Shown here: positions 1 to 7,770 of the stretch, one piece after another
Layout: each line of letters opens with the position of its first letter
Numbering within the stretch: the first letter of the stretch is position 1
Assembly: GCF_003660455.1 (NCBI RefSeq)
Contig: NZ_QZVR01000001.1
Span: forward strand, 434,001 to 498,000
Reading direction: 5' to 3'
Source of the DNA: Nocardioides ferulae
GTDB taxonomy: Bacteria; Actinomycetota; Actinomycetes; Propionibacteriales; Nocardioidaceae
DNA length: 64,000 bases
Notes under the pieces: model-generated
The model's input: only the letters and a program-made list of their open reading frames with translations
Database searches by the model: none
What the model was told of the DNA's origin: nothing
Translations under genes and position numbers: made by a program

Positions 1-84
1 CAGAATGCGCTCGTCGGCGCGGAGCACCAGGTCGGCGCGCACCGGCGTCACGACCGCGCCGCGGGCGAGATACCGGCCCTGCAC
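1..84 (-). CDS. 5' fragment of a divergent gene, possibly amidohydrolase-like
   Basis: The minus strand reads from a GTG at 84 off the window edge and gives about 28 residues (VQGRYLARGAVVTP, then VRADLVLRADERIL). The third codon position is 26/28 G or C. A short GAVVTP-type opening followed by a hydrophobic strand resembles the start of amidohydrolase-fold proteins, but the fragment is too short for a family call. The same triplets read on the plus strand are also open and end in a TGA overlapping the ATG at 99. That reading is rich in His and Arg, typical of an antisense shadow. Choosing the minus strand is inference. Confidence 0.3.
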   Translation of the reverse strand, partial: MQGRYLARGAVVTPVRADLVLRADERIL

Positions 85-98
85 CGGAGGCTGCCGCG

Positions 99-1076
99 AT
101 GACCCGCCCGCTGCTGCTGGCCGTCGACGCGCCGTCGCTGCTCCATCGCAACCACCATGCCCGCGCCGAGTCCGGACTGCGCGACCGCGGCGGCCGACCG
201 GCGTGGGCGCTGCACGGGATGCTGCGCCAGATCCTGCAGGCGATCGACCGGTTCGCCCCGGACGCTGTGCTCTTCGGGCTCGACGACCGGACGTCGTCGG
301 TGCGCGAGGACCGCTATCCGGCCTACAAGGCAGGCCGGGCCGAGAAGGACCACGCGCTCGTCGACCAGCTCGAGCGCGCCGGCGCGCTGCTCGACGCGCT
401 CGGCATGCTCACGGTGACGCCGAGAGGGCTGGAGGCCGACGACGTCAACGCGACGGCGGCCACGTGGGCCGTCGAGCACGACTGGCGCTGCGTGCTCGTC
501 ACCTCCGACCGCGACGCCTTCGCCCATATCAGCGAGCACACCCAGGTGCTGCGGCTCATCAACGGTGGCATCGACGGCTCACCGCTGCTGAACCCGGCCC
601 GGCTGCGGACGATGTACGGCATCCGGGCCGAGCACTACCTGGAGTACGCCGTGCTCCGCGGTGACGCCAGCGACAACCTGCCGGGCGTGCCCGGCTTCGG
701 CGAGAAGACAGCGGCGGTCCTGCTGGAGCAGATGGGGTCGATGGACGCGGTGTGGGCCGACATCGAGCACTGCGACGGCGCGACGCTGGTCGCCACGCTC
801 GACTCCTGGTGCGAGGAGGCCGGTCGCCCGCGCATGGGGGCGAGCGTGCTGAAGAAGCTGCTCGCGCCGGGGGTCCGGGAGCGGTTCGACTTCAACCTGG
901 CGATGATGTCGGGCCGCACCGACCTCGACCTCGGGCTGACCCCGGACGTGCCGGGCAGCCCGGGCCTGCTGCCGCTCGATCCCGACCGGATCTCCCAGGT
1001 CGTGGGCTACCTCGGCGTCCCGGCGACCACGGACCTGGCGCTGCGCGTGCTCACCCAGGAGCCGCAACGGGAGTAA
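99..1076 (+). CDS. 5'-3' exonuclease / flap-endonuclease family protein
   Basis: 325 residues, resembling the stand-alone 5' nuclease domain of DNA polymerase I, with no polymerase region. The N-terminal LLAVDAPSLLHRNHHA, the EADDVNA acidic motif, the SDRDAF motif and the helix-hairpin-helix region GDASDNLPGVPGFGEKTAA are the family's metal-binding and DNA-binding elements. A GGAGG at 86-90 lies 8 nt before the ATG, which supports this start. The family removes RNA primers and 5' flaps in replication and repair. The gene is monocistronic and ends at a strong hairpin. A paralogue of similar size lies at 44542-45480, so the two may have different duties. Confidence 0.85.
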   Translation: MTRPLLLAVDAPSLLHRNHHARAESGLRDRGGRPAWALHGMLRQILQAIDRFAPDAVLFGLDDRTSSVREDRYPAYKAGRAEKDHALVDQLERAGALLDALGMLTVTPRGLEADDVNATAATWAVEHDWRCVLVTSDRDAFAHISEHTQVLRLINGGIDGSPLLNPARLRTMYGIRAEHYLEYAVLRGDASDNLPGVPGFGEKTAAVLLEQMGSMDAVWADIEHCDGATLVATLDSWCEEAGRPRMGASVLKKLLAPGVRERFDFNLAMMSGRTDLDLGLTPDVPGSPGLLPLDPDRISQVVGYLGVPATTDLALRVLTQEPQRE

Positions 1077-1089
1077 CGGCCGCGACGCA

Positions 1090-1122
1090 CGAGACCCCCG
1101 GCCCTGTGGGCCGGGGGTCTCG
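1090..1122. terminator. strong stem-loop between exonuclease gene and tRNA-Leu
   Basis: A perfect 14-bp stem with a 5-nt loop: CGAGACCCCCGGCC at 1090-1103 pairs with 1109-1122. It lies 14 nt after the exonuclease stop and 35 nt beyond the 3' end of the opposing tRNA. It could therefore end transcription from both sides. There is only a short TTT after it, as is common in GC-rich genomes. Confidence 0.75.
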
Positions 1123-1156
1123 GTGCGTTTCCGCTGGTCAAGCGGGTGTTTCCCGG

Positions 1157-1242
1157 TGTCCGAGGGGGGACTTGAACCCCCACGCCCTAATACGGGCACT
1201 AGCACCTCAAGCTAGCGCGTCTGCCAATTCCGCCACCCGGAC
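1157..1242 (-). tRNA. tRNA-Leu (anticodon GAG)
   Basis: The minus strand gives a full class II tRNA. The acceptor arm GTCCGGG pairs with CTCGGAC, including one G-U. There is a D-arm region with GGCAGACGCG, an anticodon stem CTAGC/GCTAG around the loop TTGAGGT, a long variable arm, and a T-arm GGGGGTTCAAGTCCCCC. The anticodon GAG reads CUC and CUU leucine codons. The 3' end reads ACCG, so CCA is not fully encoded. The length of 86 nt suits leucine tRNAs. Confidence 0.95.
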
Positions 1243-1254
1243 GAGTGCGTCGGA

Positions 1255-1260
1255 ACTGTA
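1255..1260 (-). promoter_or_regulatory. -10 element for tRNA-Leu
   Basis: TACAGT on the minus strand lies 12 nt before the mature tRNA 5' end, well placed as a -10 hexamer. No clear -35 is visible. Confidence 0.45.
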
Positions 1261-1320
1261 GCAAAGCGCGGGCCGAATCCTCACATCGGGAGCCCTCACC
1301 CCGAGTGTCATGCTGGCCCC

Positions 1321-2700
1321 ATGAGGGAGCCAGCCGAGAAGCCAGCCGTGACGCCAGCCGAGCCCGTCAGCAGCCTCCCCGCCGATCGCGGTGCCCACGA
1401 CCCGGCGGCCGAGGTCGTCGAGCTGTGCCGCGACCTGATCCGCATCGACACCTCCAACTACGGGGACGACGAGGGCCCCGGAGAGCGCAAGGCCGCCGAG
1501 CACGTCGCCGCGCTGCTCGAGGAGGTCGGCATCGAGTGCCGGCTGCACGAGTCCGGTCCGGGCCGGACCAACGTGGTCGCGCACTGGGGCGGCACCCCCG
1601 GCGCCACCCACGAGCGGGGCTCGCTGCTGCTGCACGGCCACCTCGACGTCGTCCCGGCCGCTGCCGAGGACTGGCAGGTGCACCCGTTCTCCGGGGAGGT
1701 CCGCGACGGCTACGTCTGGGGGCGCGGTGCGGTGGACATGAAGGACTTCGACGCGATGCTGCTCTCGGTGGTGCGCGCCCGGGCCCGGGCCGGCCGCGCC
1801 CCGGAGCGCCCTGTCGTCCTCTGCTTCACCGCCGACGAGGAGGCCGGCGGCCACCACGGCGCCGAGGTCCTGATGGATCGTCATCGCGACGAGTTCGAGG
1901 GCGTCACCGAGGCCGTGGGTGAGGTCGGCGGGTTCAGCGCCACGGTGCGCGGTCGGCGCGTCTATCTGATCGAGGCGGCCGAGAAGGGCATGGCCTGGAT
2001 GCGGCTCACTGCCCGGGGCCGGGCCGGCCACGGGTCGATGCTCAACGACGACAACGCCGTCAGCGCGCTCGCGGCCGCCGTCGCCCGCATCGGCGCGCAC
2101 GACTGGCCGGTGCGCCTCACCCCCACGATGCGCACGCTGCTCGCGGCGGTGGGGGAGATCGCCGGCGTCGAAGCCACCCCTGAGAACGCCGAGGCGCTGA
2201 TCTCGGAGTTCGGGGGAGCCGCCCGCATGCTCGGCGCGGTGCTGCGCAACACCACCAACCCCACGATGCTCGGCGCCGGCTACAAGGTGAACGTCATCCC
2301 GACCGAGGCGACCGCCCACGTGGACGGGCGATTCCTGCCGGGCTTCGAGGACGAGTTCTTCGCGACGCTGGCCGAGCTGTGCGGCGAGGACGTCTCGATC
2401 GACTACGTCTCCAAGCAGGCACCATGGGAGACGCCGTACGACGGCGCGCTGGTCGACGCCATGACCCGGTCGCTGCTGGCCGAGGACCCCGACGCGGTGG
2501 TGGCGCCCTACCTGATGAGCGGCGGCACCGACGCGAAGCACTTCAACCGTCTCGGTCTGCGCGCCTACGGCTTCGCGCCGCTGCGGCTGCCCGACGACCT
2601 CGACTTCACCGCGCTCTTCCACGGCGTCGACGAGCGGGTCCCGGTCGACGCCCTCGAGTTCGGGGCGCGGGTGCTGGACCGGTTCCTCGACCAGGTGTAG
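1321..2700 (+). CDS. M20 family metallopeptidase / deacylase
   Basis: 459 residues of the dinuclear zinc M20 family (ArgE/DapE/carboxypeptidase type). Visible motifs are LLLHGHLDVV with His107 and Asp109, GRGAVDMKDF with the bridging aspartate, and FTADEEAGGHHGAE with the catalytic and ligand glutamates. The C-terminal GGTDAKHFNRLG supplies the last His ligand. It should hydrolyse an amide bond in a peptide or N-acyl amino acid; the substrate cannot be read from sequence. The first 20 residues are a low-complexity extension. There is no Shine-Dalgarno. CATGCT at 1309-1314 sits six bases before the ATG, where the window's leaderless genes have TANNNT, so this is a weak version of that arrangement. 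Confidence 0.88.
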   Translation: MREPAEKPAVTPAEPVSSLPADRGAHDPAAEVVELCRDLIRIDTSNYGDDEGPGERKAAEHVAALLEEVGIECRLHESGPGRTNVVAHWGGTPGATHERGSLLLHGHLDVVPAAAEDWQVHPFSGEVRDGYVWGRGAVDMKDFDAMLLSVVRARARAGRAPERPVVLCFTADEEAGGHHGAEVLMDRHRDEFEGVTEAVGEVGGFSATVRGRRVYLIEAAEKGMAWMRLTARGRAGHGSMLNDDNAVSALAAAVARIGAHDWPVRLTPTMRTLLAAVGEIAGVEATPENAEALISEFGGAARMLGAVLRNTTNPTMLGAGYKVNVIPTEATAHVDGRFLPGFEDEFFATLAELCGEDVSIDYVSKQAPWETPYDGALVDAMTRSLLAEDPDAVVAPYLMSGGTDAKHFNRLGLRAYGFAPLRLPDDLDFTALFHGVDERVPVDALEFGARVLDRFLDQV

Positions 2701-2773
2701 GCGGATCGGCCGCGCCGTGCGGGTTTCGTGCAACGCGGGTCCGAATCTGCCATCCTGCTGCCGGAGCTCGACC

Positions 2774-2819
2774 TGTGGGGCCAGACTGGCCCACATCTGC
2801 CGTCCCGACCGGGACGGCA
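2774..2819 (+). repeat. two adjacent stem-loops ahead of the TM2 gene
   Basis: The first, at 2774-2795, pairs TGTGGGGCCA with TGGCCCACA, with one bulged base. The second, at 2798-2819, pairs TGCCGTCCC with GGGACGGCA around a 4-nt loop. They lie between the M20 stop and the TM2 start. They may be a terminator, or a structured leader for the TM2 gene. Confidence 0.5.
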
Positions 2820-2865
2820 TCGGTGCGGCAACCGCACCTTCCTTCGCCACCTGCCAGGAGCGCTC

Positions 2866-3150
2866 GTGTCCTACCCCACCCCGCCCCCCAATCAGCAGCC
2901 TGGAGTCCCGCAGCCGGGCCAGATGTCGGACAAGTCCAAGATCGTCGCCGGTCTGCTCGGCATCTTCCTCGGTGGCTTCGGTGTCCACCAGTTCTATCTC
3001 GGCAACACCAAGAAGGGCGTGATCCAGCTGGTGGTCACGCTCGTGACCTGCGGCATCGGCGCCATCTGGGGCTTCATCGAGGGCATCCTCTACCTCATCG
3101 GCTCCGACGGCTGGACCACCGACGCCGACGGCAGGACGCTCCAGGGCTGA
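2866..3150 (+). CDS. TM2 domain-containing membrane protein
   Basis: 94 residues from a GTG with AGGAG at 2856-2860. A proline/glutamine-rich cytoplasmic head of about 25 residues is followed by the TM2 domain. This has a first membrane helix (IVAGLLGIFLGGFGVHQFYLG) containing the family's GxxGxHxFYLG signature. A charged turn NTKKG and a second helix with TCGIGAIWGFIEGI come next, then the conserved Asp/Asp end. TM2 proteins are small two-helix membrane proteins of unknown biochemical role. An upstream in-frame ATG at 2728 exists, but its extension is not protein-like and crosses two hairpins, so I prefer the GTG. Confidence 0.85.
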   Translation: MSYPTPPPNQQPGVPQPGQMSDKSKIVAGLLGIFLGGFGVHQFYLGNTKKGVIQLVVTLVTCGIGAIWGFIEGILYLIGSDGWTTDADGRTLQG

Positions 3151-3169
3151 CCTGTCCTCCCTGCACGAC

Positions 3170-3200
3170 GGCGCGCCGGCCCCCTCGGGGCCGGCGCGCC
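3170..3200. terminator. bidirectional terminator hairpin
   Basis: A perfect 14-bp stem with a 3-nt loop: GGCGCGCCGGCCCC at 3170-3183 pairs with 3187-3200. It lies between the converging TM2 (+) and DUF5703 (-) genes, 19 nt after one stop and 29 nt after the other. Confidence 0.8.
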
Positions 3201-3229
3201 GCTGCATTCCGGACCGGATGGCCCGTGGG

Positions 3230-3448
3230 TCAGCAGGCCCGCAGCTGCCGGATGATCTTGCGCCGCAGCACCACCCGGCGTACGCCGTCGGGGCCGATAC
3301 GCACCTGGTGCAGCTCCCAGCCGCCGTGCTCGGCGCGCTCCACGAGCAGCTTGGTGACGACGTTGCGGGAGAACTCCCGCGAGAAGGTCACCTTGTGGTA
3401 CTCCCACTCCACCCCCGGGCTCGGCGGGCGCCGGTGGGCTCGGCTCAT
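3230..3448 (-). CDS. DUF5703 family small protein
   Basis: 72 residues. The core WEYHKVTFSREF, then LLVERAEHGGWELHQVRIGPDG, then RRVVLRRKIIRQ matches the actinobacterial DUF5703 pattern: a WEY start, a GWEL centre and a basic RRKIIR end. Its function is unknown. No membrane segment or signal is present; the strand-rich, basic fold suggests a small cytosolic protein. The ATG is 2 nt after the stop of the aldo/keto reductase gene, so both are probably on one transcript. Confidence 0.7.
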   Translation of the reverse strand: MSRAHRRPPSPGVEWEYHKVTFSREFSRNVVTKLLVERAEHGGWELHQVRIGPDGVRRVVLRRKIIRQLRAC

Positions 3449-3450
3449 CC

Positions 3451-4398
3451 TCAGCCTCCCGAGACGTCGTCGAGGGCCGAGGCGATCTCGGGCGGCAGCG
3501 TCATCTCCTCGACCGCGAGGGCGGCGCGCAGCTGTCCCGCGGTGCGGGCGCCCACGATCGGGGCGGTCACGCCCGGGCGGTCGCGGACCCAGGCCAGGGC
3601 GACCTCGGTCGGCGTGCAGCCCAGCCCGTCCGCGGCCCGGATCACGGCCTCCACCACGCCACGGCTGTCGTCGTCGAGGTAGCTCTCGACCCGCCCCGCG
3701 AACGCCGGGTCGGCGGCGCGGGAGTCGGCCGGCGTGCCCGTGCGGTACTTGCCGGTCAGCACCCCGCCCGCCAGCGGCGACCACGGCAGCACCCCCAGCC
3801 CGAGAGCCTGGGCCGCGGGCAGCACCTCGTCCTCGGGGTCGCGGTGCAGGAGGGAGTACTGCACCTGCGTCGAGGCGAGCACCGCGCGCCCCGGGACGGC
3901 GCGCTGCCAGGTCGCGGCCTGGGCCGTCTGCCAGCCGCAGTAGTTGGAGATGCCGACGTACGACGCTCGGCCCGACGACACCGCGACGTCCAGCGCGGAG
4001 AGGGTCTCCTCCAGCGGGGCGCCGTCGCTCCACACGTGCACCTGCCACAGATCGACGTGGTCGGTGCCGAGCCGCCGCAGCGACGCGTCGAGCGTCGGCA
4101 GCAGGTGGCCGCGCGAGGTGTCGAGGCGTCGGGTGTCGCCACGCCGCACGATGCCGGCCTTCGTGGCCAGCACCACCTCGTCACGGGCGACCACGTCGCC
4201 GACCAGGGATCCGAGGACCTCCTCGGAGGCCCCGTCGCCGTAGCCGGCGGCGGTGTCGACCAGCGTGCCCCCCGCCTCCGCGAACGCGATCAGCTGGTCG
4301 CGGGCCTCGTGCTGGTCGGTGGCCCGGCCCCACGTCATCGTGCCGAGCCCCAGCCGGGAGACCTGAAGGCCGGTGCGGCCGAGGGACCTGTGCTGCAT
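3451..4398 (-). CDS. aldo/keto reductase
   Basis: 315 residues with the (beta/alpha)8 NADPH-dependent reductase pattern. LGRTGLQVSRLGLGTMTWG opens strand 1, DTAAGYGDGASEE holds the catalytic Asp and Tyr, LATKAG the Lys, and WQVHVW the His. The C-terminal IVGARTAGQLRA binds the NADPH phosphate. It reduces aldehydes or ketones; the substrate is unknown. The ATG at 4398 is chosen because TACCTT lies six bases upstream. It is divergent from uppP and leads into the DUF5703 gene. Confidence 0.9.
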   Translation of the reverse strand: MQHRSLGRTGLQVSRLGLGTMTWGRATDQHEARDQLIAFAEAGGTLVDTAAGYGDGASEEVLGSLVGDVVARDEVVLATKAGIVRRGDTRRLDTSRGHLLPTLDASLRRLGTDHVDLWQVHVWSDGAPLEETLSALDVAVSSGRASYVGISNYCGWQTAQAATWQRAVPGRAVLASTQVQYSLLHRDPEDEVLPAAQALGLGVLPWSPLAGGVLTGKYRTGTPADSRAADPAFAGRVESYLDDDSRGVVEAVIRAADGLGCTPTEVALAWVRDRPGVTAPIVGARTAGQLRAALAVEEMTLPPEIASALDDVSGG

Positions 4399-4404
4399 GG
4401 CGAC

Positions 4405-4410
4405 AAGGTA
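4405..4410 (-). promoter_or_regulatory. -10 (leaderless) of aldo/keto reductase
   Basis: TACCTT ends 6 nt before the ATG, with no Shine-Dalgarno sequence. Transcription would start at or next to the start codon. Confidence 0.5.
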
Positions 4411-4446
4411 TCCGCCCGCGCCGCCGCGTCGCTCGACGGCACTCCG

Positions 4447-4452
4447 TAGGAT
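4447..4452 (+). promoter_or_regulatory. -10 (leaderless) of uppP
   Basis: TAGGAT ends 8 nt before the GTG at 4461, with no Shine-Dalgarno. Confidence 0.5.
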
Positions 4453-4460
4453 CGCCACCC

Positions 4461-5285
4461 GTGTGGGATCTCCTCCAAGCCGTCGTGCTCGGCACCATCC
4501 AGGGGCTGACCGAGTTCCTCCCCATCTCCAGCAGCGCGCACCTGCGCATCTACCCGGAGCTGTTCGGCTGGGGAGACCCGGGCGCGGCGTTCACCGCGGT
4601 GATCCAGATCGGCACGGAGCTGGCGGTGCTGCTCTACTTCCGCAAGGACATCTGGCGGATCGCCACCGCCTGGCTGCGCTCGCTGTTCCGGCCCGAGTAC
4701 CGCGGTCACCTCGACGCCCGGATGGGCTGGTTCATCATCTTCGGCTCGCTGCCGATCGTGGTGCTCGGCATCGCCCTCAAGGACGTCATCGAGGAGGACT
4801 TCCGCAGCCTGTGGATCATCGGCACGACACTGATCGTGCTCGGGCTCGTGCTGGGCCTGGCCGACCGGCTGGGGTCGAGCACCAAGACGATCAAGCAGAT
4901 CGGGCCGCGCGACGCGATCCTGATGGGCTTCGCCCAGGCGATGGCGCTGGTGCCCGGCGTCTCCCGGTCCGGCGCCACGCTCTCCATGGGCCGGTTCCTC
5001 GGCTACGAGCGCGAGGCCGCCACCCGCTACGCGTTCCTGCTCGCGATCCCCGCGGTGGTGGGGGCAGGCCTGTTCGAGCTCAAGGAGATCCCGCACGGCG
5101 ACAACACCTACGGGTGGGGACCCACGATCGTCGCCACCCTGGTCTCGTTCCTGGTCGGCTACGCGGCGATCGCGTGGCTGCTGCGCTACGTCTCGACGCG
5201 CTCCTACGCACCGTTCGTGGTCTACCGGGTGCTGCTCGGCTCGGCCACCCTGCTGCTGGTCGGCACCGGCGTGCTGACGGCCTGA
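4461..5285 (+). CDS. uppP: undecaprenyl-diphosphatase UppP (BacA)
   Basis: 274 residues, polytopic. The two family signatures are present: GLTEFLPISSSAHL near the N-terminus and PGVSRSGATLSMGR in the second half. These supply the catalytic glutamate, serines and arginine. UppP dephosphorylates undecaprenyl diphosphate at the membrane to recycle the lipid carrier for peptidoglycan and other envelope polymers; family members also give bacitracin tolerance. The start GTG TGG GAT matches the usual N-terminus and is preceded by a leaderless-type -10. The gene is convergent with the CorA gene, with a 15-bp gap. Confidence 0.95.
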   Translation: MWDLLQAVVLGTIQGLTEFLPISSSAHLRIYPELFGWGDPGAAFTAVIQIGTELAVLLYFRKDIWRIATAWLRSLFRPEYRGHLDARMGWFIIFGSLPIVVLGIALKDVIEEDFRSLWIIGTTLIVLGLVLGLADRLGSSTKTIKQIGPRDAILMGFAQAMALVPGVSRSGATLSMGRFLGYEREAATRYAFLLAIPAVVGAGLFELKEIPHGDNTYGWGPTIVATLVSFLVGYAAIAWLLRYVSTRSYAPFVVYRVLLGSATLLLVGTGVLTA

Positions 5286-5300
5286 CCTCTCACCGAGCGG

Positions 5301-6281
5301 CTACAGCCACCCGGAACGCTTGAAGAACACCCACACGGTGCTCGAAGCCAGCGCCATCAGCAGCAGCGCGAACGGGTAGCCGAAGAGCCAATGCAGCTCC
5401 GGCATGTGGGTGAAGTTCATGCCGTAGACGGCGGCGATGAGCGTCGGCGCGGCCACCAGCCCGACCCCGGCGGAGATCTTGCGCATGTCGTCGTTCTGGC
5501 GGATGGAGATCTGGGCCAGGTGGGCGTCGAACGCCGTCGACAGCAACCCGTCGAGGGTGTCCACCACCTCGGACGCCCGGTGCAGGTGGTCGGCGACGTC
5601 GCGGAAGAACGGCCCCGCCTCGCCGTCGATGCCGCGCAGCTCACCGCCGGCGAGGCGGCTCATCGGCTCCCGGAGGGGCAGCACCGCCCGGCGCACCTCG
5701 GCGATCTCGCGCTTGAGGCGGTAGATGCGCGCCGCGTCGTCGGTGCGGTCCTCGGAGAAGACCGAGGCCTCCACCTCGTCGACGTCGACCTCGAGCGCGT
5801 CGATCACCTCGGCGTACTGGTCGACGACGACGTCGCTGACCGTGTAGAGCACCGCCGACGGGCCGTGGGTGAGCACCGCCGGATCCGCCTCGAGTCGCCG
5901 GCGCGCGCTGCCGAGCTCCGATCCCTGCCCGTGCCGGACCGTCACCACGAAGTCGTGGCCGACGAACAGGCCGATCTCGCCGGTCTCGACGGCGTCCTCC
6001 TCGTCGACGTACCAGAGGGTCTTGAGGATCACGAACAGGCTCTGCCCGTAGTGCTCCTGCTTGGGCCGCTGGTGCGCCTTGACCGCGTCCTCGACCGCCA
6101 GCGGGTGCAGGTCGAAGGCCTCGGCGACGTCGGTGAGCTCGGCATGGGTCGGCTCGTGCAGGCCGACCCAGACGAAGTCGCCGGGCTGGTCGGCCAGGGA
6201 GCGCAGGGTCCGGTAGTCGCGGGCGCCGCAGTCGGTGGCCACCCGGGCACCGCCCCGGTAGAGCGCACCGTCCACGATCAC
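5301..6281 (-). CDS. corA: CorA-family magnesium/cobalt transporter
   Basis: 326 residues. A large N-terminal cytoplasmic domain with a long helical stalk (about residues 1-250) is followed by two C-terminal membrane helices. The diagnostic YGMNF pore motif ends the first helix, and the acidic loop MPELHW follows. The C-terminus is basic (FKRSGWL). CorA channels are homopentamers that import Mg2+ and sometimes Co2+ or Ni2+. The GTG start has TAGCCT six bases upstream and no Shine-Dalgarno. It is divergent from the phosphatase gene at 6351. Confidence 0.93.
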   Translation of the reverse strand: MIVDGALYRGGARVATDCGARDYRTLRSLADQPGDFVWVGLHEPTHAELTDVAEAFDLHPLAVEDAVKAHQRPKQEHYGQSLFVILKTLWYVDEEDAVETGEIGLFVGHDFVVTVRHGQGSELGSARRRLEADPAVLTHGPSAVLYTVSDVVVDQYAEVIDALEVDVDEVEASVFSEDRTDDAARIYRLKREIAEVRRAVLPLREPMSRLAGGELRGIDGEAGPFFRDVADHLHRASEVVDTLDGLLSTAFDAHLAQISIRQNDDMRKISAGVGLVAAPTLIAAVYGMNFTHMPELHWLFGYPFALLLMALASSTVWVFFKRSGWL

Positions 6282-6287
6282 GCTCGC

Positions 6288-6293
6288 AGGCTA
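6288..6293 (-). promoter_or_regulatory. -10 (leaderless) of corA
   Basis: TAGCCT on the minus strand ends 6 nt before the GTG at 6281. Confidence 0.5.
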
Positions 6294-6338
6294 GTGCCTC
6301 TGCGCTGCCGGCGGCGCCGACGCGCTGGCGGATGCCAC

Positions 6339-6344
6339 TAGGCT
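6339..6344 (+). promoter_or_regulatory. -10 (leaderless) of histidine phosphatase gene
   Basis: TAGGCT ends 6 nt before the ATG at 6351. Confidence 0.55.
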
Positions 6345-6350
6345 CCGAGC

Positions 6351-7070
6351 ATGGCAACGGTGATCCTGGTGCGCCACGGCCGGACGACCGCGAACGCGTC
6401 GGGCACCCTGGCGGGTCGTCTGCCCGGCGTCCGGCTCGACGCCACGGGCCAGGCGCAGGCCGACCGGACGGCGGAGCGGATCGCGGCGGTGCCGCTGTCG
6501 GCGATCGTGAGCAGCCCGCTCGAACGGTGCCGGCAGACCGCCAAGGCGATCATGCGGGCCCAGGCCGGGCCCCTGGCCATCGCCAGCGAGCGGGGCATCA
6601 CCGAGTGCGACTACGGCGAGTGGCAGGGCCGCGCCCTGAAGGACCTGGCCCGCGAGAAGCTGTGGGCCACCGTGCAGTCCCAGCCCTCGGCGGCCGCCTT
6701 CCCCGGCGGCGAGTCGCTGGCCGCCATGCAGGCCCGCGCGGTCGCCGCCGTACGCCGCCACGACGCCGCCGTGGAGACCGCGCACGGTGCCGGCGCGGTC
6801 TGGGTGGCCGTCAGCCACGGCGACATCATCAAGGCGGTGCTGGCCGACGCCCTCGGCATGCACCTCGACCTCTTCCAGCGGCTCCACGTCGACCCCGCCT
6901 CGGCCTCCATCGTTCGCTACACCGGCGCCCGGCCCTACGTGCTCGCGACCAACAGCCATGCCGGCGACCTCGCCTGGCTCGCGCCCAAGCCGAGCCGGGG
7001 GCGGCGGGCACCGCGCCGCAACGTCGACGCGGTCGTCGGAGGGGGTGCCGGTCCCGAGCCGACAGCCTGA
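6351..7070 (+). CDS. histidine phosphatase superfamily (MSMEG_4193-type phosphoglycerate mutase-like)
   Basis: 239 residues. VILVRHGRTTAN carries the phospho-accepting histidine of the RHG motif. SSPLERCRQTA, ITECDYGEWQG and VAVSHGDIIKAVL carry the remaining catalytic Arg, Glu and His. The gene heads the order phosphatase - DUF3090 - SCO1664-like - mshC, a neighbourhood I recall as conserved in Actinobacteria. The substrate is unknown. The last 35 residues are basic and low in complexity. The start is fixed by TAGGCT 6 nt upstream. Confidence 0.88.
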   Translation: MATVILVRHGRTTANASGTLAGRLPGVRLDATGQAQADRTAERIAAVPLSAIVSSPLERCRQTAKAIMRAQAGPLAIASERGITECDYGEWQGRALKDLAREKLWATVQSQPSAAAFPGGESLAAMQARAVAAVRRHDAAVETAHGAGAVWVAVSHGDIIKAVLADALGMHLDLFQRLHVDPASASIVRYTGARPYVLATNSHAGDLAWLAPKPSRGRRAPRRNVDAVVGGGAGPEPTA

Positions 7071-7171
7071 GCGATCACCCGCCCGCCGGCGGTGAGCGGG
7101 TCCACCGATCCCCAGCCGATCCCCAGCCGGTCCGCAGCCGGGCTCGGATCGGGCGCCTTCGGCCGCGGCCC

Positions 7172-7177
7172 TAAGGT
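7172..7177 (+). promoter_or_regulatory. -10 (leaderless) of DUF3090 gene
   Basis: TAAGGT ends 7 nt before the ATG at 7185. Just upstream, between about 7105 and 7140, a short tandem repeat of GATCCCCAGCC occurs. Confidence 0.5.
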
Positions 7178-7184
7178 GGGGTCC

Positions 7185-7763
7185 ATGGCACCCCTGGTCC
7201 ACGGATTCGACCCGCCCGAGCGCTTCGTCGCGGGCACCGTCGGCCCGCCCGGCTCCCGCACCTTCTTCCTGCAGGCGCGCTCCGGCACCCGGCTCGTCAC
7301 GGTCGCCCTCGAGAAGCAGCAGGTGGCCGCCCTCGCCGAGCGCGTCGACGAGCTGCTCGACGAGGTCATGGCCAGCGGCGAGCCCGACGCGCTGATCCCG
7401 GCGGTCGCCCCCCTCGGCCTCGACGACGACGCACCGCTCGAGCAGCCCATCGAGGAGGAGTTCCGGGCCGGCACCATGACGCTGTCGTGGGACCCCACCG
7501 ACGAACGCATCGTCATCGAGGTGTTCCCCTACACCGAGGCCGCGGTCGTCTCCCCGGAACAGATCGACGAGGACTTCGAGGAGCCCGAGCCCGACGAGGT
7601 GCTGCTGGTCCGGCTCGACGCCGGGCACGCCCGCTCCTTCGCCAAGCGCGCCGAGCGCGTGCTCGAGGCCGGCCGTCCGAGCTGCCCGTTCTGCGGCAAC
7701 CCGATCGACCCCGACGGCCACCTGTGCGTGCGCGCCAACGGGTTCCGCCGACGCGATCCGTGA
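7185..7763 (+). CDS. DUF3090 family protein
   Basis: 192 residues. It opens with VHGFDPPERFVAGTVG, continues with RTFFLQARSG and LEKQQVAALAERVDELLDE, and ends in a single CPFCGNPIDPDGH knuckle. This matches DUF3090 (YjaE-like), an actinobacterial family without known biochemistry. The two cysteines, with His or a further Cys (LCVR) nearby, could bind zinc. It sits between a histidine phosphatase and a kinase-like protein, which suggests a shared pathway. I reject the in-frame ATG-like codon at 7092: its extension is not protein-like and the -10 lies downstream of it. Confidence 0.85.
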   Translation: MAPLVHGFDPPERFVAGTVGPPGSRTFFLQARSGTRLVTVALEKQQVAALAERVDELLDEVMASGEPDALIPAVAPLGLDDDAPLEQPIEEEFRAGTMTLSWDPTDERIVIEVFPYTEAAVVSPEQIDEDFEEPEPDEVLLVRLDAGHARSFAKRAERVLEAGRPSCPFCGNPIDPDGHLCVRANGFRRRDP

Positions 7764-7770
7764 GCCGTCG

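Noticed and set aside
1157..1242. tRNA-Leu as a phage or island attachment site
   Set aside because: No integrase, no repeated tRNA 3' end and no shift in base composition on either side.
3230..4048. 272-codon minus-strand frame overlapping the aldo/keto reductase
   Set aside because: Only its last 72 codons (DUF5703) are real; the upstream part is an out-of-frame reading of the reductase gene.
2379..5285. Plus-strand frame running through the M20, TM2 and reductase genes into uppP
   Set aside because: Only the last 275 codons are coding (uppP). The earlier part is Arg/Pro-rich noise, in a different frame from or antisense to real genes.
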